A DNA stretch of 64,000 bases from Streptomyces sp. WM6386 (GTDB taxonomy: Bacteria; Actinomycetota; Actinomycetes; Streptomycetales; Streptomycetaceae): positions 6,064 to 70,063 of the forward strand of contig NZ_JXTE01000048.1 in NCBI RefSeq assembly GCF_000972385.1. Reading direction: 5' to 3'. This document shows positions 30,963-39,004 of the stretch, piece after piece. Below the pieces are notes generated by a model that saw nothing but the letters and a program-made list of their open reading frames with translations, did not search any database and had not been told where the DNA came from. Made by a program: the position numbers and the translations under genes. The stretch's first letter is position 1. Each line of letters begins with the position of its first letter.

Positions 30963-32800
30963 CAGAGCTCGACCCGTACGCCGGACTCGAACCAGTGGTC
31001 CAGCTGTACGGCCGCCTCGATGCTCATCCGGGTCACCCCTGCCCGTAGCCCGTAAGTGGGGTCGGTCAGCACGGACTCGACGCGCGCGGGGTCGAGCAGG
31101 TCGTTCACCCGGGCACCGGGCCGCTCGGTGATGTCCTTCAGCTGGGCGCGCAGCGCGGTGCGGTAGGCGGGGTCCTGGACCGTCGGGTACGGCGACTTCT
31201 TCCGCTGGAGGACCGCCTCCGGCAGCAGGTCACGGACCGCGGCCCGCAGCAGGCTCTTCTCCCGCCCGTCGGCGACCTTCATCTCCCACGGCACGTTGTA
31301 GACGTACTCGGCGAGTTCGTGGTCGCAGAACGGCACCCGGCCCTCGATGGACGCGGCCATCCCGAGGCGGTCCTTGCGGTCGAGGATGACCCGCAGATAG
31401 CGGGTCATGTTGAGGTACGTGATCTCCCGCATCCGGCGTTCGTGCGCGGACTCCTCACCGCTCAGCGGAACCTCGGCGACGGCCTCCTCGTAGCGGGCCT
31501 GGGTGTACCCGGCGAAGTCGAGCTCGTGGTACAGCTCCCGGTCCAGGAGTCCGGACAGGAACTCCATCTGGTGCGAGGCGCCGAGCCAGGGGAAGGTCCT
31601 GGACTTCACGTAGAACGGGTCGTGGAACCACATGTAGCCGCCGAACAGCTCGTCCGAGCCGTCCCCGGTGAGGGTGACCGTGCAGAAGCGGCGGACCTCC
31701 TGGGAGAGCCGGTACAGCGACACGTACATGTCGAGTCCGGCGACGGGCCGCTCATGGGCGCGCACCACGGCCGCCTGGGCCTCGCGGTCGGCCAGGTGGT
31801 CCCGGTCGACGAGCAGCTCGCGGTGCTCACTGCCCAGATGCGCGGCCATCTTGGCGACGTAGGGGGCGTCCGGGGAGTCGTGCACCTCGTCGGGGCGGAA
31901 GTTCTCCAGATGGTAGGCGAACTCCATGGAGAACGTCTGGAGCCGGTCGCCGCCGCCGAGGGAGCGGTTGACCAGGGCGCAGACCGCGCTGGAGTCCAGG
32001 CCGCCGGAGAGCATCGAGGAGATCGGCACGTCCGAGATCACCTGGCGCCGGACGATGTCCTCCAGCATCTCGCGCACGGTCCGTTCCGTGGTGGCGAGGT
32101 CGTCGGTGTGCTCGCGCGGGGTGAAGTTCCAGTAGCGGGCGCGGCGGACGCCGGCGCGCGAGTAGCGGACGACCTCGCCCGGGATCACCTCCCGGGTGTG
32201 CCGGAACACCGACAGGCCCGGGGTGGGGGTGAAGGACAGCGCCTCCAGCAGTCCGGTCCGGTCCACGACCGGCTCGACCAGGCCGGTGGCGAACAGCGCC
32301 TTGGGTTCGGAGCCGAAGGCGAAGCCGTCCGGGGTCTCGGCGTAGAAGAGTGGGTAGATGCCGAACCGGTCGCGGATCAGGACGAGTTCCTCGGTCCGTA
32401 CGTCCCACACGGCGAAGGCGAACATGCCGCGCAGCCGTTCGGCGCAGGCCGGGCCCCACTCCTGGTAGGCGCGCAGCACCACCTCGGTGTCGCTGCGGTC
32501 GCGGAACTCATGGCCCCGGCCGCGCAGTTCCTCGCGCAGCTCGGCGAAGTTGAAGACCTCGCCGGTGTAGTTGAGCACGACGGTCTCGCGACCCGCCGCG
32601 TCGGTGGCGACGGCGGGCTGGTGTCCGCCCGACAGGTCGACCACGGCGAGCCTGCGGGGCACGAACAGGGCTCTCGGAGAGGACCACTCGCTGACTTCGT
32701 CCGGACCGCGCAGGGCGAGCGCGCCACGCATCGACTCGACCAGGTCGGAGCGGTGCGCGAGGTCCTGGGTGAAGGAGACAAGGCCGACTATGCCGCACAT
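30962..32800 (-). CDS. asnB: AsnB-type glutamine-hydrolysing amidotransferase
   Basis: 612 aa. The ATG at 32800 puts the glutaminase nucleophile Cys at position 2 (MCGIVGLVSF); longer frames would bury it. The N-terminal glutaminase domain has RPxRLAVVDL-like RRLAVVDLSGGHQP, and the C-terminal ATP-PPi site is MLSGGLDSSAVCAL. It forms amides from carboxylates using Gln and ATP. Being first in the asnB - adenylation - condensation operon of a hydroxamate-type island, it probably amidates the free carboxylate of the alkylsuccinyl unit, before or after loading on the ACP. A plain asparagine synthetase is the alternative. Confidence 0.88.
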   Translation of the reverse strand: MCGIVGLVSFTQDLAHRSDLVESMRGALALRGPDEVSEWSSPRALFVPRRLAVVDLSGGHQPAVATDAAGRETVVLNYTGEVFNFAELREELRGRGHEFRDRSDTEVVLRAYQEWGPACAERLRGMFAFAVWDVRTEELVLIRDRFGIYPLFYAETPDGFAFGSEPKALFATGLVEPVVDRTGLLEALSFTPTPGLSVFRHTREVIPGEVVRYSRAGVRRARYWNFTPREHTDDLATTERTVREMLEDIVRRQVISDVPISSMLSGGLDSSAVCALVNRSLGGGDRLQTFSMEFAYHLENFRPDEVHDSPDAPYVAKMAAHLGSEHRELLVDRDHLADREAQAAVVRAHERPVAGLDMYVSLYRLSQEVRRFCTVTLTGDGSDELFGGYMWFHDPFYVKSRTFPWLGASHQMEFLSGLLDRELYHELDFAGYTQARYEEAVAEVPLSGEESAHERRMREITYLNMTRYLRVILDRKDRLGMAASIEGRVPFCDHELAEYVYNVPWEMKVADGREKSLLRAAVRDLLPEAVLQRKKSPYPTVQDPAYRTALRAQLKDITERPGARVNDLLDPARVESVLTDPTYGLRAGVTRMSIEAAVQLDHWFESGVRVEL

Positions 32801-32878
32801 GGAAAGAACGCTCCCAGCGTCGCGTGCAGGGTGACGAAGGCGAGGATCACGCGCGACGCACCCGTGCGTCACCCCGGT

Positions 32879-32894
32879 TGGCAGCTAGTTGCCA
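32879..32894. promoter_or_regulatory. Candidate island operator, copy 2 (before asnB)
   Basis: TGGCAGCTAGTTGCCA, a near-perfect palindrome 79 bases upstream of the asnB start. It shares TGGCAG-N5-TGCC with the site before the ACP gene. Together they could tie both operons of the island to one regulator. Confidence 0.45.
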
Positions 32895-33054
32895 GGTCTG
32901 GTGTTGTGGCTTCCCGGGCCGCGCGCCGCGTGCGAACCGGCGACTCGCCCAGGGTGACCGCGGCGGCACCGACGGTGCTCGGCATGTGACGCGCACTGCA
33001 AAGCCGGTCCGCGGGGTCGATGAACAGCAGGTGAATGCCGCACACTGGTGTCCC

Positions 33055-33693
33055 GTGAGTTCCCCTTCGTCCATACCGACGCGAGTCGTGCTGCTCTGCG
33101 GCCCCTCCGGCTCCGGCAAGTCCCTTCTCGCGGCCCGTTCCGGTCTTCCGGTCCTCAGGCTCGACGACTTCTACAAGGAGGGCGACGACCCGACTCTGCC
33201 GCTGGTGGCGGGGAGCTCCGACATCGACTGGGACCACCCGGAGTCCTGGGACGCGGACGTGGCCGTCGCGGCGATCGTCGAGCTGTGCGGCACGGGTCGT
33301 ACGGACGTCCCCCAGTACGACCTCTCGCTGAGCGCCCGTACCGGCGCGGAGACCGTCGACATCGGCCGGACCCCGCTGTTCATCGCGGAGGGCATCTTCG
33401 CCGCGGAGATCGTCACACGCTGCCAGGAGCTCGGCGTGCTGGCCGACGCGCTGTGTCTGAGCCGCGGTCCCGTGCAGACGTTCCGGCGCCGGTTCCTGCG
33501 GGACCTCAAGGAGGGCCGCAAGTCGGTGCCGTTCCTGCTGCGCCGCGGCTGGCGGCTGATGCGCCAGGAACGCACGATCGTCTCCCGTCAGACCGCACTC
33601 GGCGCCCACGCCTGCGACAAGCACGAGGCGCTGGGCCGACTGGCCGCGGCCGCGGCGGGCCGCCGTCCGGCAGCTTCGACGCCGGCGGGCTGA
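33055..33693 (+). CDS. Uridine-kinase-like P-loop ATPase
   Basis: About 212 aa. The Walker A loop is LCGPSGSGKS at residues 14-23, followed by LRLDDFYKEGDDPTLP and DIDWDHPESWD, the acceptor loop typical of uridine kinase relatives, and FIAEGIFAAEI. It may phosphorylate a nucleoside, which would fit the surrounding nucleoside genes, but the substrate is unproven. Start GTG 33055; GTG 33031 is possible. It marks the right edge of the biosynthetic island. Confidence 0.75.
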   Translation: MSSPSSIPTRVVLLCGPSGSGKSLLAARSGLPVLRLDDFYKEGDDPTLPLVAGSSDIDWDHPESWDADVAVAAIVELCGTGRTDVPQYDLSLSARTGAETVDIGRTPLFIAEGIFAAEIVTRCQELGVLADALCLSRGPVQTFRRRFLRDLKEGRKSVPFLLRRGWRLMRQERTIVSRQTALGAHACDKHEALGRLAAAAAGRRPAASTPAG

Positions 33694-33724
33694 ACGTCTT
33701 CGGCGCCTTCCGCGTCGTAGGGCC

Positions 33725-34048
33725 ATGACGATCACACGTGGAACCCTGCTCGTGGCGGCCGCGCTGCTGGCCGCCACCGGATGCACGGGCGGTGAGGCCT
33801 CGGCCTCCTGCTCGGGCCTGGTGACCTACGACAGCCGTGACTATCTGCCCACCGAGAAGTCCGTCTTCACCGTCGGCGAGCGGCTGGGCACCGCCACCAT
33901 CGCGGAGTGCGACGACACCCCGAACGACTCCGGGGACGGCATCCCCGAGAGCAGGACCGGCGCGTACCGCATCGAGGGGGTCGATCCCGCCGTGGGCATC
34001 GCCGTCGGTGACAGCGCCGCCGAGGCGGCTCCCATGGCGGCCGGCTGA
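33725..34048 (+). CDS. Small lipoprotein of unknown function
   Basis: 107 aa. A signal peptide ends in the lipobox LAATGC, with Cys about residue 20, so it is a membrane-anchored lipoprotein outside the cell. The mature part (SCSGLVTYDSRDYLPTEK; IAECDDTPNDSG) has a second and third Cys that may form a disulfide. No known domain. A hairpin follows the stop codon. Confidence 0.7.
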   Translation: MTITRGTLLVAAALLAATGCTGGEASASCSGLVTYDSRDYLPTEKSVFTVGERLGTATIAECDDTPNDSGDGIPESRTGAYRIEGVDPAVGIAVGDSAAEAAPMAAG

Positions 34049-34055
34049 CCACACA

Positions 34056-34104
34056 CCAAAGCGGAACTGGACGGACCCCCCGGCCCTCCAGTCCCGCTCT
34101 TTGG
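34056..34104 (+). terminator. Hairpin downstream of the small lipoprotein gene
   Basis: CCAAAGCGGAACTGGA (34056-34071) pairs imperfectly with CCAGTCCCGCTCTTTGG (34088-34104). No long T run follows. Confidence 0.55.
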
Positions 34105-34105
34105 T

Positions 34106-34218
34106 GCTTCCCCCGTGGTGGTGCTTCCCCCGATTTCCCCCCGGTACTGCTCCCCCGTGTTACCGCACCACCGCGCTACCGCTCCCCCGCGGTGCTCCCC
34201 CGTGGTGGTGCTCCCCCG
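34106..34218. repeat. Cluster of GCT(T)CCCCCG direct repeats downstream of sigQ
   Basis: Six copies start at 34106, 34123, 34149, 34181, 34194 and 34210, and three more lie inside the 5' part of sigQ (34756, 34781, 34794). On the sigQ mRNA they read CGGGGG(A)AGC. Spacing is irregular, so this is not a simple microsatellite. Function unknown; no gene in this stretch. Confidence 0.6.
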
Positions 34219-34222
34219 ACCC

Positions 34223-34966
34223 TCAGGCGACAAGCTCCCCGAAGGCGTCCTCCTCGTCACGGCCGAAGCTGAGGACCTCGTCCTCGCGCAGCCGGCGCAG
34301 CGACCGCCAGATGCTGGACTTCACCGTGCCGACACTGATGTCGAGGATGTCCGCGATCTCCGGGTCGGTGCGGCCCTCGTAGTAACGAAGGACCAGCATC
34401 GTCCGCTGGAGTTCGGGCAGCCGGGCCAGCGCCTGCCACAGGACCGCACGCAGCTCGGTGCCGCGCATCGCGTCCGTGTCGCCGGGCGTCTCCGGCAGTT
34501 CCTCGGTCGGGTACTCGTTCAGCTTGCGGCGGCGCCACGCGCTGATGTGCAGATTCGTCATCGTCCGTCGCAGGTATCCCCCGACGGCCGCCTTGTCACT
34601 GATCCGGTCCCAGGCCTTGTACGTCGAGAACAGCGCGCTCTGCAGCAGGTCCTCGGCCTCGAAGCGGTCACCGGTCAGGTGGTAGGCGGTTGCGTACAGG
34701 GAGGCGCGGCGCTCCTGGACGTAGGCGGTGAACTCCGCCTCCGACAGCGAACGACGCTCCCCCGAGTCCTCCCTGTACGCGCTTCCCCCGTGTGCTTCCC
34801 CCGTGAAACCGTCAACCACCGTCATGTACGCGGTGTGCTGACGCCCAGCGCCGCGAGCGCACCCCCGCCCGCTCACGGCGCCGGACTTCTCGGAACCCCG
34901 GCCCCCGTTCACGTCGTGCAGACGCGTGATCACTGCGCTGGTGCTGTTGCTGTGCAGCGTGTTCAT
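34223..34966 (-). CDS. sigQ: ECF/SigE-type RNA polymerase sigma factor SigQ
   Basis: 247 aa from ATG 34966, which follows GGGGGGCGCGAG. Region 2 is LYATAYHLTGDRFEAEDLLQ and region 4 is LPELQRTMLVLRYYEGRTDPEIADILDIS, with VGTVKSSIWRSLRRLRED as recognition helix. The long N-terminal tail may be shorter in reality: ATG 34825 would still leave region 2 complete. It is divergent from afsQ1-afsQ2. In S. coelicolor sigQ is a target of AfsQ1 and affects antibiotic production (established knowledge). A GTCAC-N6-GTCAC site lies between them. Confidence 0.85.
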   Translation of the reverse strand: MNTLHSNSTSAVITRLHDVNGGRGSEKSGAVSGRGCARGAGRQHTAYMTVVDGFTGEAHGGSAYREDSGERRSLSEAEFTAYVQERRASLYATAYHLTGDRFEAEDLLQSALFSTYKAWDRISDKAAVGGYLRRTMTNLHISAWRRRKLNEYPTEELPETPGDTDAMRGTELRAVLWQALARLPELQRTMLVLRYYEGRTDPEIADILDISVGTVKSSIWRSLRRLREDEVLSFGRDEEDAFGELVA

Positions 34967-35072
34967 CTCGCGCCCCCCGTCGTGGACTTCCGGTGTTCTG
35001 CTTTCCAGGCTGTGCTTCCTTGCCTGTGCCGAGAAGCTTGCCTTCGCACCTTCATGACCGTGTCCGCCGACT

Positions 35073-35088
35073 GTCACAGACCTGTCAC
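35073..35088 (+). promoter_or_regulatory. AfsQ1-binding box between sigQ and afsQ1
   Basis: GTCAC-AGACCT-GTCAC exactly matches the published AfsQ1 pattern GTnAC-N6-GTnAC. It lies 107 bases upstream of the sigQ start and 109 bases upstream of afsQ1, so it can serve both divergent promoters. Confidence 0.8.
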
Positions 35089-35196
35089 AGGGGTCGGCCT
35101 CAGGGAAGACACGGCTTGGTCACAGAGAGCAGCGCTACACGTACGTACCTGTACAGGTGTCGATACCGCACCCCGCCATGGGCCAGAATGAGCCCC

Positions 35197-35874
35197 GTGC
35201 CTTCCCTGTTGCTGATCGAGGACGACGACGCCATCCGCACGGCCCTGGAGCTGTCACTGACGCGCCAGGGTCACCGGGTTGCCACGGCTGCCACCGGCGA
35301 GGACGGCCTGAAGCTGCTGCGTGAGCAGCGGCCGGACCTGATCGTGCTGGATGTGATGCTGCCCGGCATCGATGGTTTCGAGGTGTGCCGGCGCATCCGG
35401 CGCACGGACCAGCTGCCGATCATTCTGCTGACCGCGCGCAGCGACGACATCGACATCGTCGTCGGACTGGAGTCCGGCGCCGACGACTATGTCGTCAAAC
35501 CGATCCAGGGGCGGGTGCTGGACGCCCGGATCCGGGCCGTGCTGCGGCGCGGGGAACGCGAGTCGACCGACGCGGCGAGCTTCGGCTCCCTGGTCATCGA
35601 CCGCGCGGCGATGACCGTCACGAAGAACGGCGAGGACCTCCAGCTCACGCCCACCGAGCTCAGGCTGCTCCTGGAGCTGAGCCGGCGGCCCGGCCAGGCC
35701 CTGTCGCGGCAGCAGTTGCTGCGGCTGGTCTGGGAGCACGACTACCTCGGTGACTCGCGCCTGGTGGACGCCTGTGTCCAGCGGCTGCGCGCCAAGGTCG
35801 AGGACGTGCCGTCGTCCCCGACCCTGATCCGCACGGTCCGGGGTGTCGGCTACCGGCTGGACACGCCTCAGTGA
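35197..35874 (+). CDS. afsQ1: Two-component response regulator AfsQ1 (OmpR family)
   Basis: 225 aa from GTG 35197 (ATG 35188 adds three residues). Receiver domain: LLLIEDDDAIR, phosphoacceptor Asp in LIVLDVMLPG, LLTARS and the Lys in DYVVKP. The C-terminal winged helix has LTPTELRLLLELSRRPG and the end TVRGVGYRLDTPQ. In S. coelicolor AfsQ1 responds to nitrogen/glutamate state and switches antibiotic genes on. The stop overlaps afsQ2 (GTGA). Confidence 0.93.
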   Translation: MPSLLLIEDDDAIRTALELSLTRQGHRVATAATGEDGLKLLREQRPDLIVLDVMLPGIDGFEVCRRIRRTDQLPIILLTARSDDIDIVVGLESGADDYVVKPIQGRVLDARIRAVLRRGERESTDAASFGSLVIDRAAMTVTKNGEDLQLTPTELRLLLELSRRPGQALSRQQLLRLVWEHDYLGDSRLVDACVQRLRAKVEDVPSSPTLIRTVRGVGYRLDTPQ

Positions 35875-37421
35875 CCCAAGCGCAAGGGGGGATCCGCGGC
35901 TGGGCCGCGGCTCGCAAGGGACATCTGACACGACTGCGCTTCACCAGTCTGCGGCTGCGGCTCGTCGTGGTCTTCGGACTCGTGGCGCTCACCGCCGCGG
36001 TGTCCGCGTCCGGGATCGCCTACTGGCTCAACCGCGAGGCGGTGCTCACCCGCACCCAGGACGCGGTGCTGCGCGACTTCCAGCAGGAGATGCAGAACCA
36101 CGCGGGTCTGCTGCCCGAGCTCCCCGAGCAGTACGAACTCCAGCGCACCGCGCAGGAGATGGCCAACAGCAGCCAGCGCTTCAGCGTGCTGCTCGTCGCG
36201 AAGGGCTCCGACGGCGAGGCGCTGTACGCCAACTCCGGTGCCCTGAACGGCTTCGCGGTCCAGGACGTCCCCACGTCGCTGCGGGCCGCGGTGAACGAGA
36301 CGCAGGAGGTCGACTCCTCCAACAAGTACGCGTACCACCTGTACTGGCAGCGGATCGTCGACGACGGCACCCCGTATCTCGTGGCCGGCACGAAGGTCAT
36401 CAACGGCGGCACCACCGGCTACATGCTCAAGTCGCTGGAGCCGGAGGCGAAGGACCTCAACTCCCTTGCCTGGTCGCTCGGTATCGCCACCGGTCTCGCG
36501 CTGATCGGCTCGGCGCTGCTCGCGCAGGCCGCCGCCACGACCGTACTGAAGCCGGTGCACCGGCTCGGGGTCGCCGCCCGCCGGCTCGGCGAGGGCAAGC
36601 TGGACACCCGGCTGAGGGTGTCCGGCACCGATGAACTCGCGGATCTGTCACGGACGTTCAACGACGCGGCCGAGGCCCTGGAGAAACGGGTCGACGACAT
36701 GGCCGGGCGGGACGAGGCGTCCCGGCGGTTCGTCGCCGACATGAGCCATGAGCTGCGTACGCCGCTCACCGCGATCACCGCCGTGACGGAGATCCTGGAG
36801 GAGGAGCTGGAGGCGGAGTCGGGTTCGATGGACCCGATGATCGAGCCTGCGGTCCGGCTGGTCGTCAGCGAGACGCGGCGCCTCAACGACCTCGTCGAGA
36901 ACCTGATGGAGGTCACCCGCTTCGACGCGGGTACCGCCCGTCTCGTCCTGGACGACGTCGACGTCGCGGACCAGATCACCGCCTGCATCGACGCGCGGGC
37001 CTGGCTGGACGCGGTGGACCTGGACGCCGAACGCGGCATCCACGCCCGGCTCGACCCGCGCCGCCTGGACGTGATCATGGCGAACCTCGTCGGCAACGCG
37101 CTCAAGCACGGCGGTTCGCCGGTGCGGGTGGCGGTGCGTGCGGCGGACGACTCGGTCGTCATCGAGGTGCGGGACCACGGGCCCGGCATCCCGGAGGACG
37201 TCCTGCCGCATGTCTTCGACCGGTTCTACAAGGCGAGCGCGTCGCGCCCCCGCTCCGAGGGCAGCGGACTCGGCCTCTCCATCGCCCTGGAGAACGCCCA
37301 TATCCACGGCGGCGAGATCACCGCCGCGAACTCCCCCGAGGGCGGCGCGGTCTTCACGCTGCGACTGCCCAGGGACGGGTCGGAGCTGGCGCTGGAGGGC
37401 GAGGGGGAGAAGAACCCATGA
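35871..37421 (+). CDS. afsQ2: Sensor histidine kinase AfsQ2
   Basis: 516 aa. Two membrane helices (about 28-50 and 195-222) frame an extracellular sensor of about 145 residues. A HAMP linker with LKPVHRLGVAARRLGEG follows, then the H-box MSHELRTPLTAIT, the N-box NLVGNALKHG and the G boxes DHGPGIP and GSGLGLSI. It phosphorylates AfsQ1. It overlaps afsQ1 and the next lipoprotein gene by four bases each, giving a tight three-gene operon. Confidence 0.93.
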   Translation: MTQAQGGIRGWAAARKGHLTRLRFTSLRLRLVVVFGLVALTAAVSASGIAYWLNREAVLTRTQDAVLRDFQQEMQNHAGLLPELPEQYELQRTAQEMANSSQRFSVLLVAKGSDGEALYANSGALNGFAVQDVPTSLRAAVNETQEVDSSNKYAYHLYWQRIVDDGTPYLVAGTKVINGGTTGYMLKSLEPEAKDLNSLAWSLGIATGLALIGSALLAQAAATTVLKPVHRLGVAARRLGEGKLDTRLRVSGTDELADLSRTFNDAAEALEKRVDDMAGRDEASRRFVADMSHELRTPLTAITAVTEILEEELEAESGSMDPMIEPAVRLVVSETRRLNDLVENLMEVTRFDAGTARLVLDDVDVADQITACIDARAWLDAVDLDAERGIHARLDPRRLDVIMANLVGNALKHGGSPVRVAVRAADDSVVIEVRDHGPGIPEDVLPHVFDRFYKASASRPRSEGSGLGLSIALENAHIHGGEITAANSPEGGAVFTLRLPRDGSELALEGEGEKNP

Positions 37422-38062
37422 GCGTGACGCGAGGGCGGGGGCGGCGGGCCATGAGCACCGTGACCGTACGACGGCTGCTGGCACTGCCCGTGCTGGCGGC
37501 GCTGGCCACCGGGTGCGGCATCCGGGCCACCGAGGTCCCGACGGACTTCGGGCCCGCGCCCTCACGGGTGCACTGCTCCGTCTCGGAGCCGGACATCTCC
37601 GCGCAGTCCTCGCGCGGCCTTGCGGTGCAGGTGTTCCTGCTGTGCGGTTCGTCGCTGGTGGCCGTCGACCGGACGGTGAGCGTCGAGGAGGGTACGGCGG
37701 ACTCGCGGCGGCGGGTGCTGGTGGCGCAGGAGCTGCTCAACCAGCTGGCCGCGGCGCCGTCCGCCGGCGAGGCGGAGGCCGGGTACCGGACGACCGTGCG
37801 CGACGGCATGACGGTGACCGGGCCGCGTCGCGAGGACCCCGAGGACACTCTCCGGCTGAGCTTCCCGCCGGATGCCCTCGCCAAGTCCTCCCTCGCCCAG
37901 ATCGTCTGCACGTTCTCCGACTCCGCCGCCGCCGAGGGCGACGGCTCGGTCATCCTCGGCGGCCCGGACGGCGCCGCCCCGCGCCGCTACGAGTGCACCG
38001 ACGAGGTCCGCGCCGAACCGAACAGCGCGAAACCGCCGTCGACGGAGGTCACGGACGGCTGA
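37418..38062 (+). CDS. Lipoprotein of the afsQ operon
   Basis: 214 aa. The lipobox LAALATGC follows the hydrophobic stretch RRLLALPVLAALATG. The mature part has paired Cys residues (VHCSV, LLCGS, IVCTF, YECTD) likely to form disulfides and a GerMN-like beta pattern is possible (LVAVDRTVS). ATG 37418 or the internal ATG 37451 may start it. Coupling to afsQ2 suggests an accessory sensor on the outside of the membrane, as for the equivalent lipoprotein in S. coelicolor. Confidence 0.82.
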   Translation: MSVTRGRGRRAMSTVTVRRLLALPVLAALATGCGIRATEVPTDFGPAPSRVHCSVSEPDISAQSSRGLAVQVFLLCGSSLVAVDRTVSVEEGTADSRRRVLVAQELLNQLAAAPSAGEAEAGYRTTVRDGMTVTGPRREDPEDTLRLSFPPDALAKSSLAQIVCTFSDSAAAEGDGSVILGGPDGAAPRRYECTDEVRAEPNSAKPPSTEVTDG

Positions 38063-38133
38063 TGTACGGGTGTGGCGGACGCCTCACCCGTATGCCCGGA
38101 ACCGATCCCGCCGCACCCCGCGTCTAGGGGGTC

Positions 38134-38685
38134 GTGCAGCGTCAAGGCTCCATCGGCAGCAGCGCCGTGATCCGCATGCGGGCGGCGGGGGGTTTCCTCC
38201 TCGTCGCGCATCTCGCGTTCGTGGCCTGGCTCACCCTGAGACCGCTGGACGTCCCGTGGATGACGCCACCGAATCTCACCCCGCTCGCCGGTATCCGGGC
38301 CGACCTGGCCCTCGGCTGGCCGCAGGCCGCCCGGCGGATCGGTGAGGCGGTCGTGCTGCTGGCCCCCCTCGGGGTGCTGTTCCCGCTGGCGCACGGCAGG
38401 CTGTACGTCTCCCCGCTCGCGTCCCTGATCCGCACGGTCGCCGCGGGCGCCCTGATCTCCCTCGGCATCGAACTGCTGCAGACCGGCGTCCCCGGTCAGG
38501 TCGTCGACATCGACTCGGTGCTCCTGAACACCGTGGGCGTGGCCCTCGCGCACGCCGCCTTCATCCCCGCGGGCCGCGCCTGGTTCCGCCGCAGGTCCCG
38601 GTCCCCCAGGCGGGCGGCCGTCCTCGCGGAGGAGTCCTCTCAGGGTCGTACCCCGACGATTCCCAGGGTCGGCATCGCACCGTAG
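38134..38685 (+). CDS. VanZ-family membrane protein
   Basis: 183 aa with about four hydrophobic spans. The VanZ pattern of a first helix ending TLRP, NLTPLAGIRADLALG, then GIELLQTGVPGQVVDIDSVLLNTVGVALA is clear. The last helix is followed by an Arg-rich tail. VanZ proteins change glycopeptide sensitivity in other bacteria; the role here is unknown. GTG start, 71 bases after the lipoprotein. Confidence 0.85.
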   Translation: MQRQGSIGSSAVIRMRAAGGFLLVAHLAFVAWLTLRPLDVPWMTPPNLTPLAGIRADLALGWPQAARRIGEAVVLLAPLGVLFPLAHGRLYVSPLASLIRTVAAGALISLGIELLQTGVPGQVVDIDSVLLNTVGVALAHAAFIPAGRAWFRRRSRSPRRAAVLAEESSQGRTPTIPRVGIAP

Positions 38686-38775
38686 AGCGACGCTTTGCCC
38701 CCTTCGTCTCCGTAGTGTCGAAGACAGACGAGGCAGCCGGAAAGGCAGCCCGACGACGCTCACGAAGGAGCCGCA

Positions 38776-38985
38776 ATGTCCCGCCTTGCCCGCCCCACCA
38801 ACGGCCGCATGATCGGCGGAGTGTGTGCCGCGCTGGCACGGCGCTTCGGCACCTCCGCCACCACGATGCGGGTGATCTTCGTGCTCTCGTGCCTGCTGCC
38901 CGGCCCGCAGTTCCTGCTCTACATCGCCCTGTGGATCCTGTTCCCCTCCGAGGGCAAGGTGAACAAGACGCAGGCGGCCTGGTAA
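38776..38985 (+). CDS. PspC-domain protein
   Basis: 69 aa. GRMIGGVCAALARRFGTSAT then a hydrophobic helix LLPGPQFLLYIALWILFPSE is the PspC pattern. GAAGGAG lies ahead of the ATG. A small inner membrane protein, probably in envelope stress sensing; the exact partner is unknown. Confidence 0.9.
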   Translation: MSRLARPTNGRMIGGVCAALARRFGTSATTMRVIFVLSCLLPGPQFLLYIALWILFPSEGKVNKTQAAW

Positions 38986-39004
38986 CCGGCCTTTCGCGCA
39001 TACG

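Noticed and set aside
15600..33054. Self-resistance peptide deformylase gene in the island
   Set aside because: None found; only the MFS exporter could give protection within the window.
34967..35077. Longer SigQ N-terminus from the GTG at 35077
   Set aside because: It would start inside the AfsQ1 box, leave no leader and lacks an RBS; ATG 34966 is better placed.
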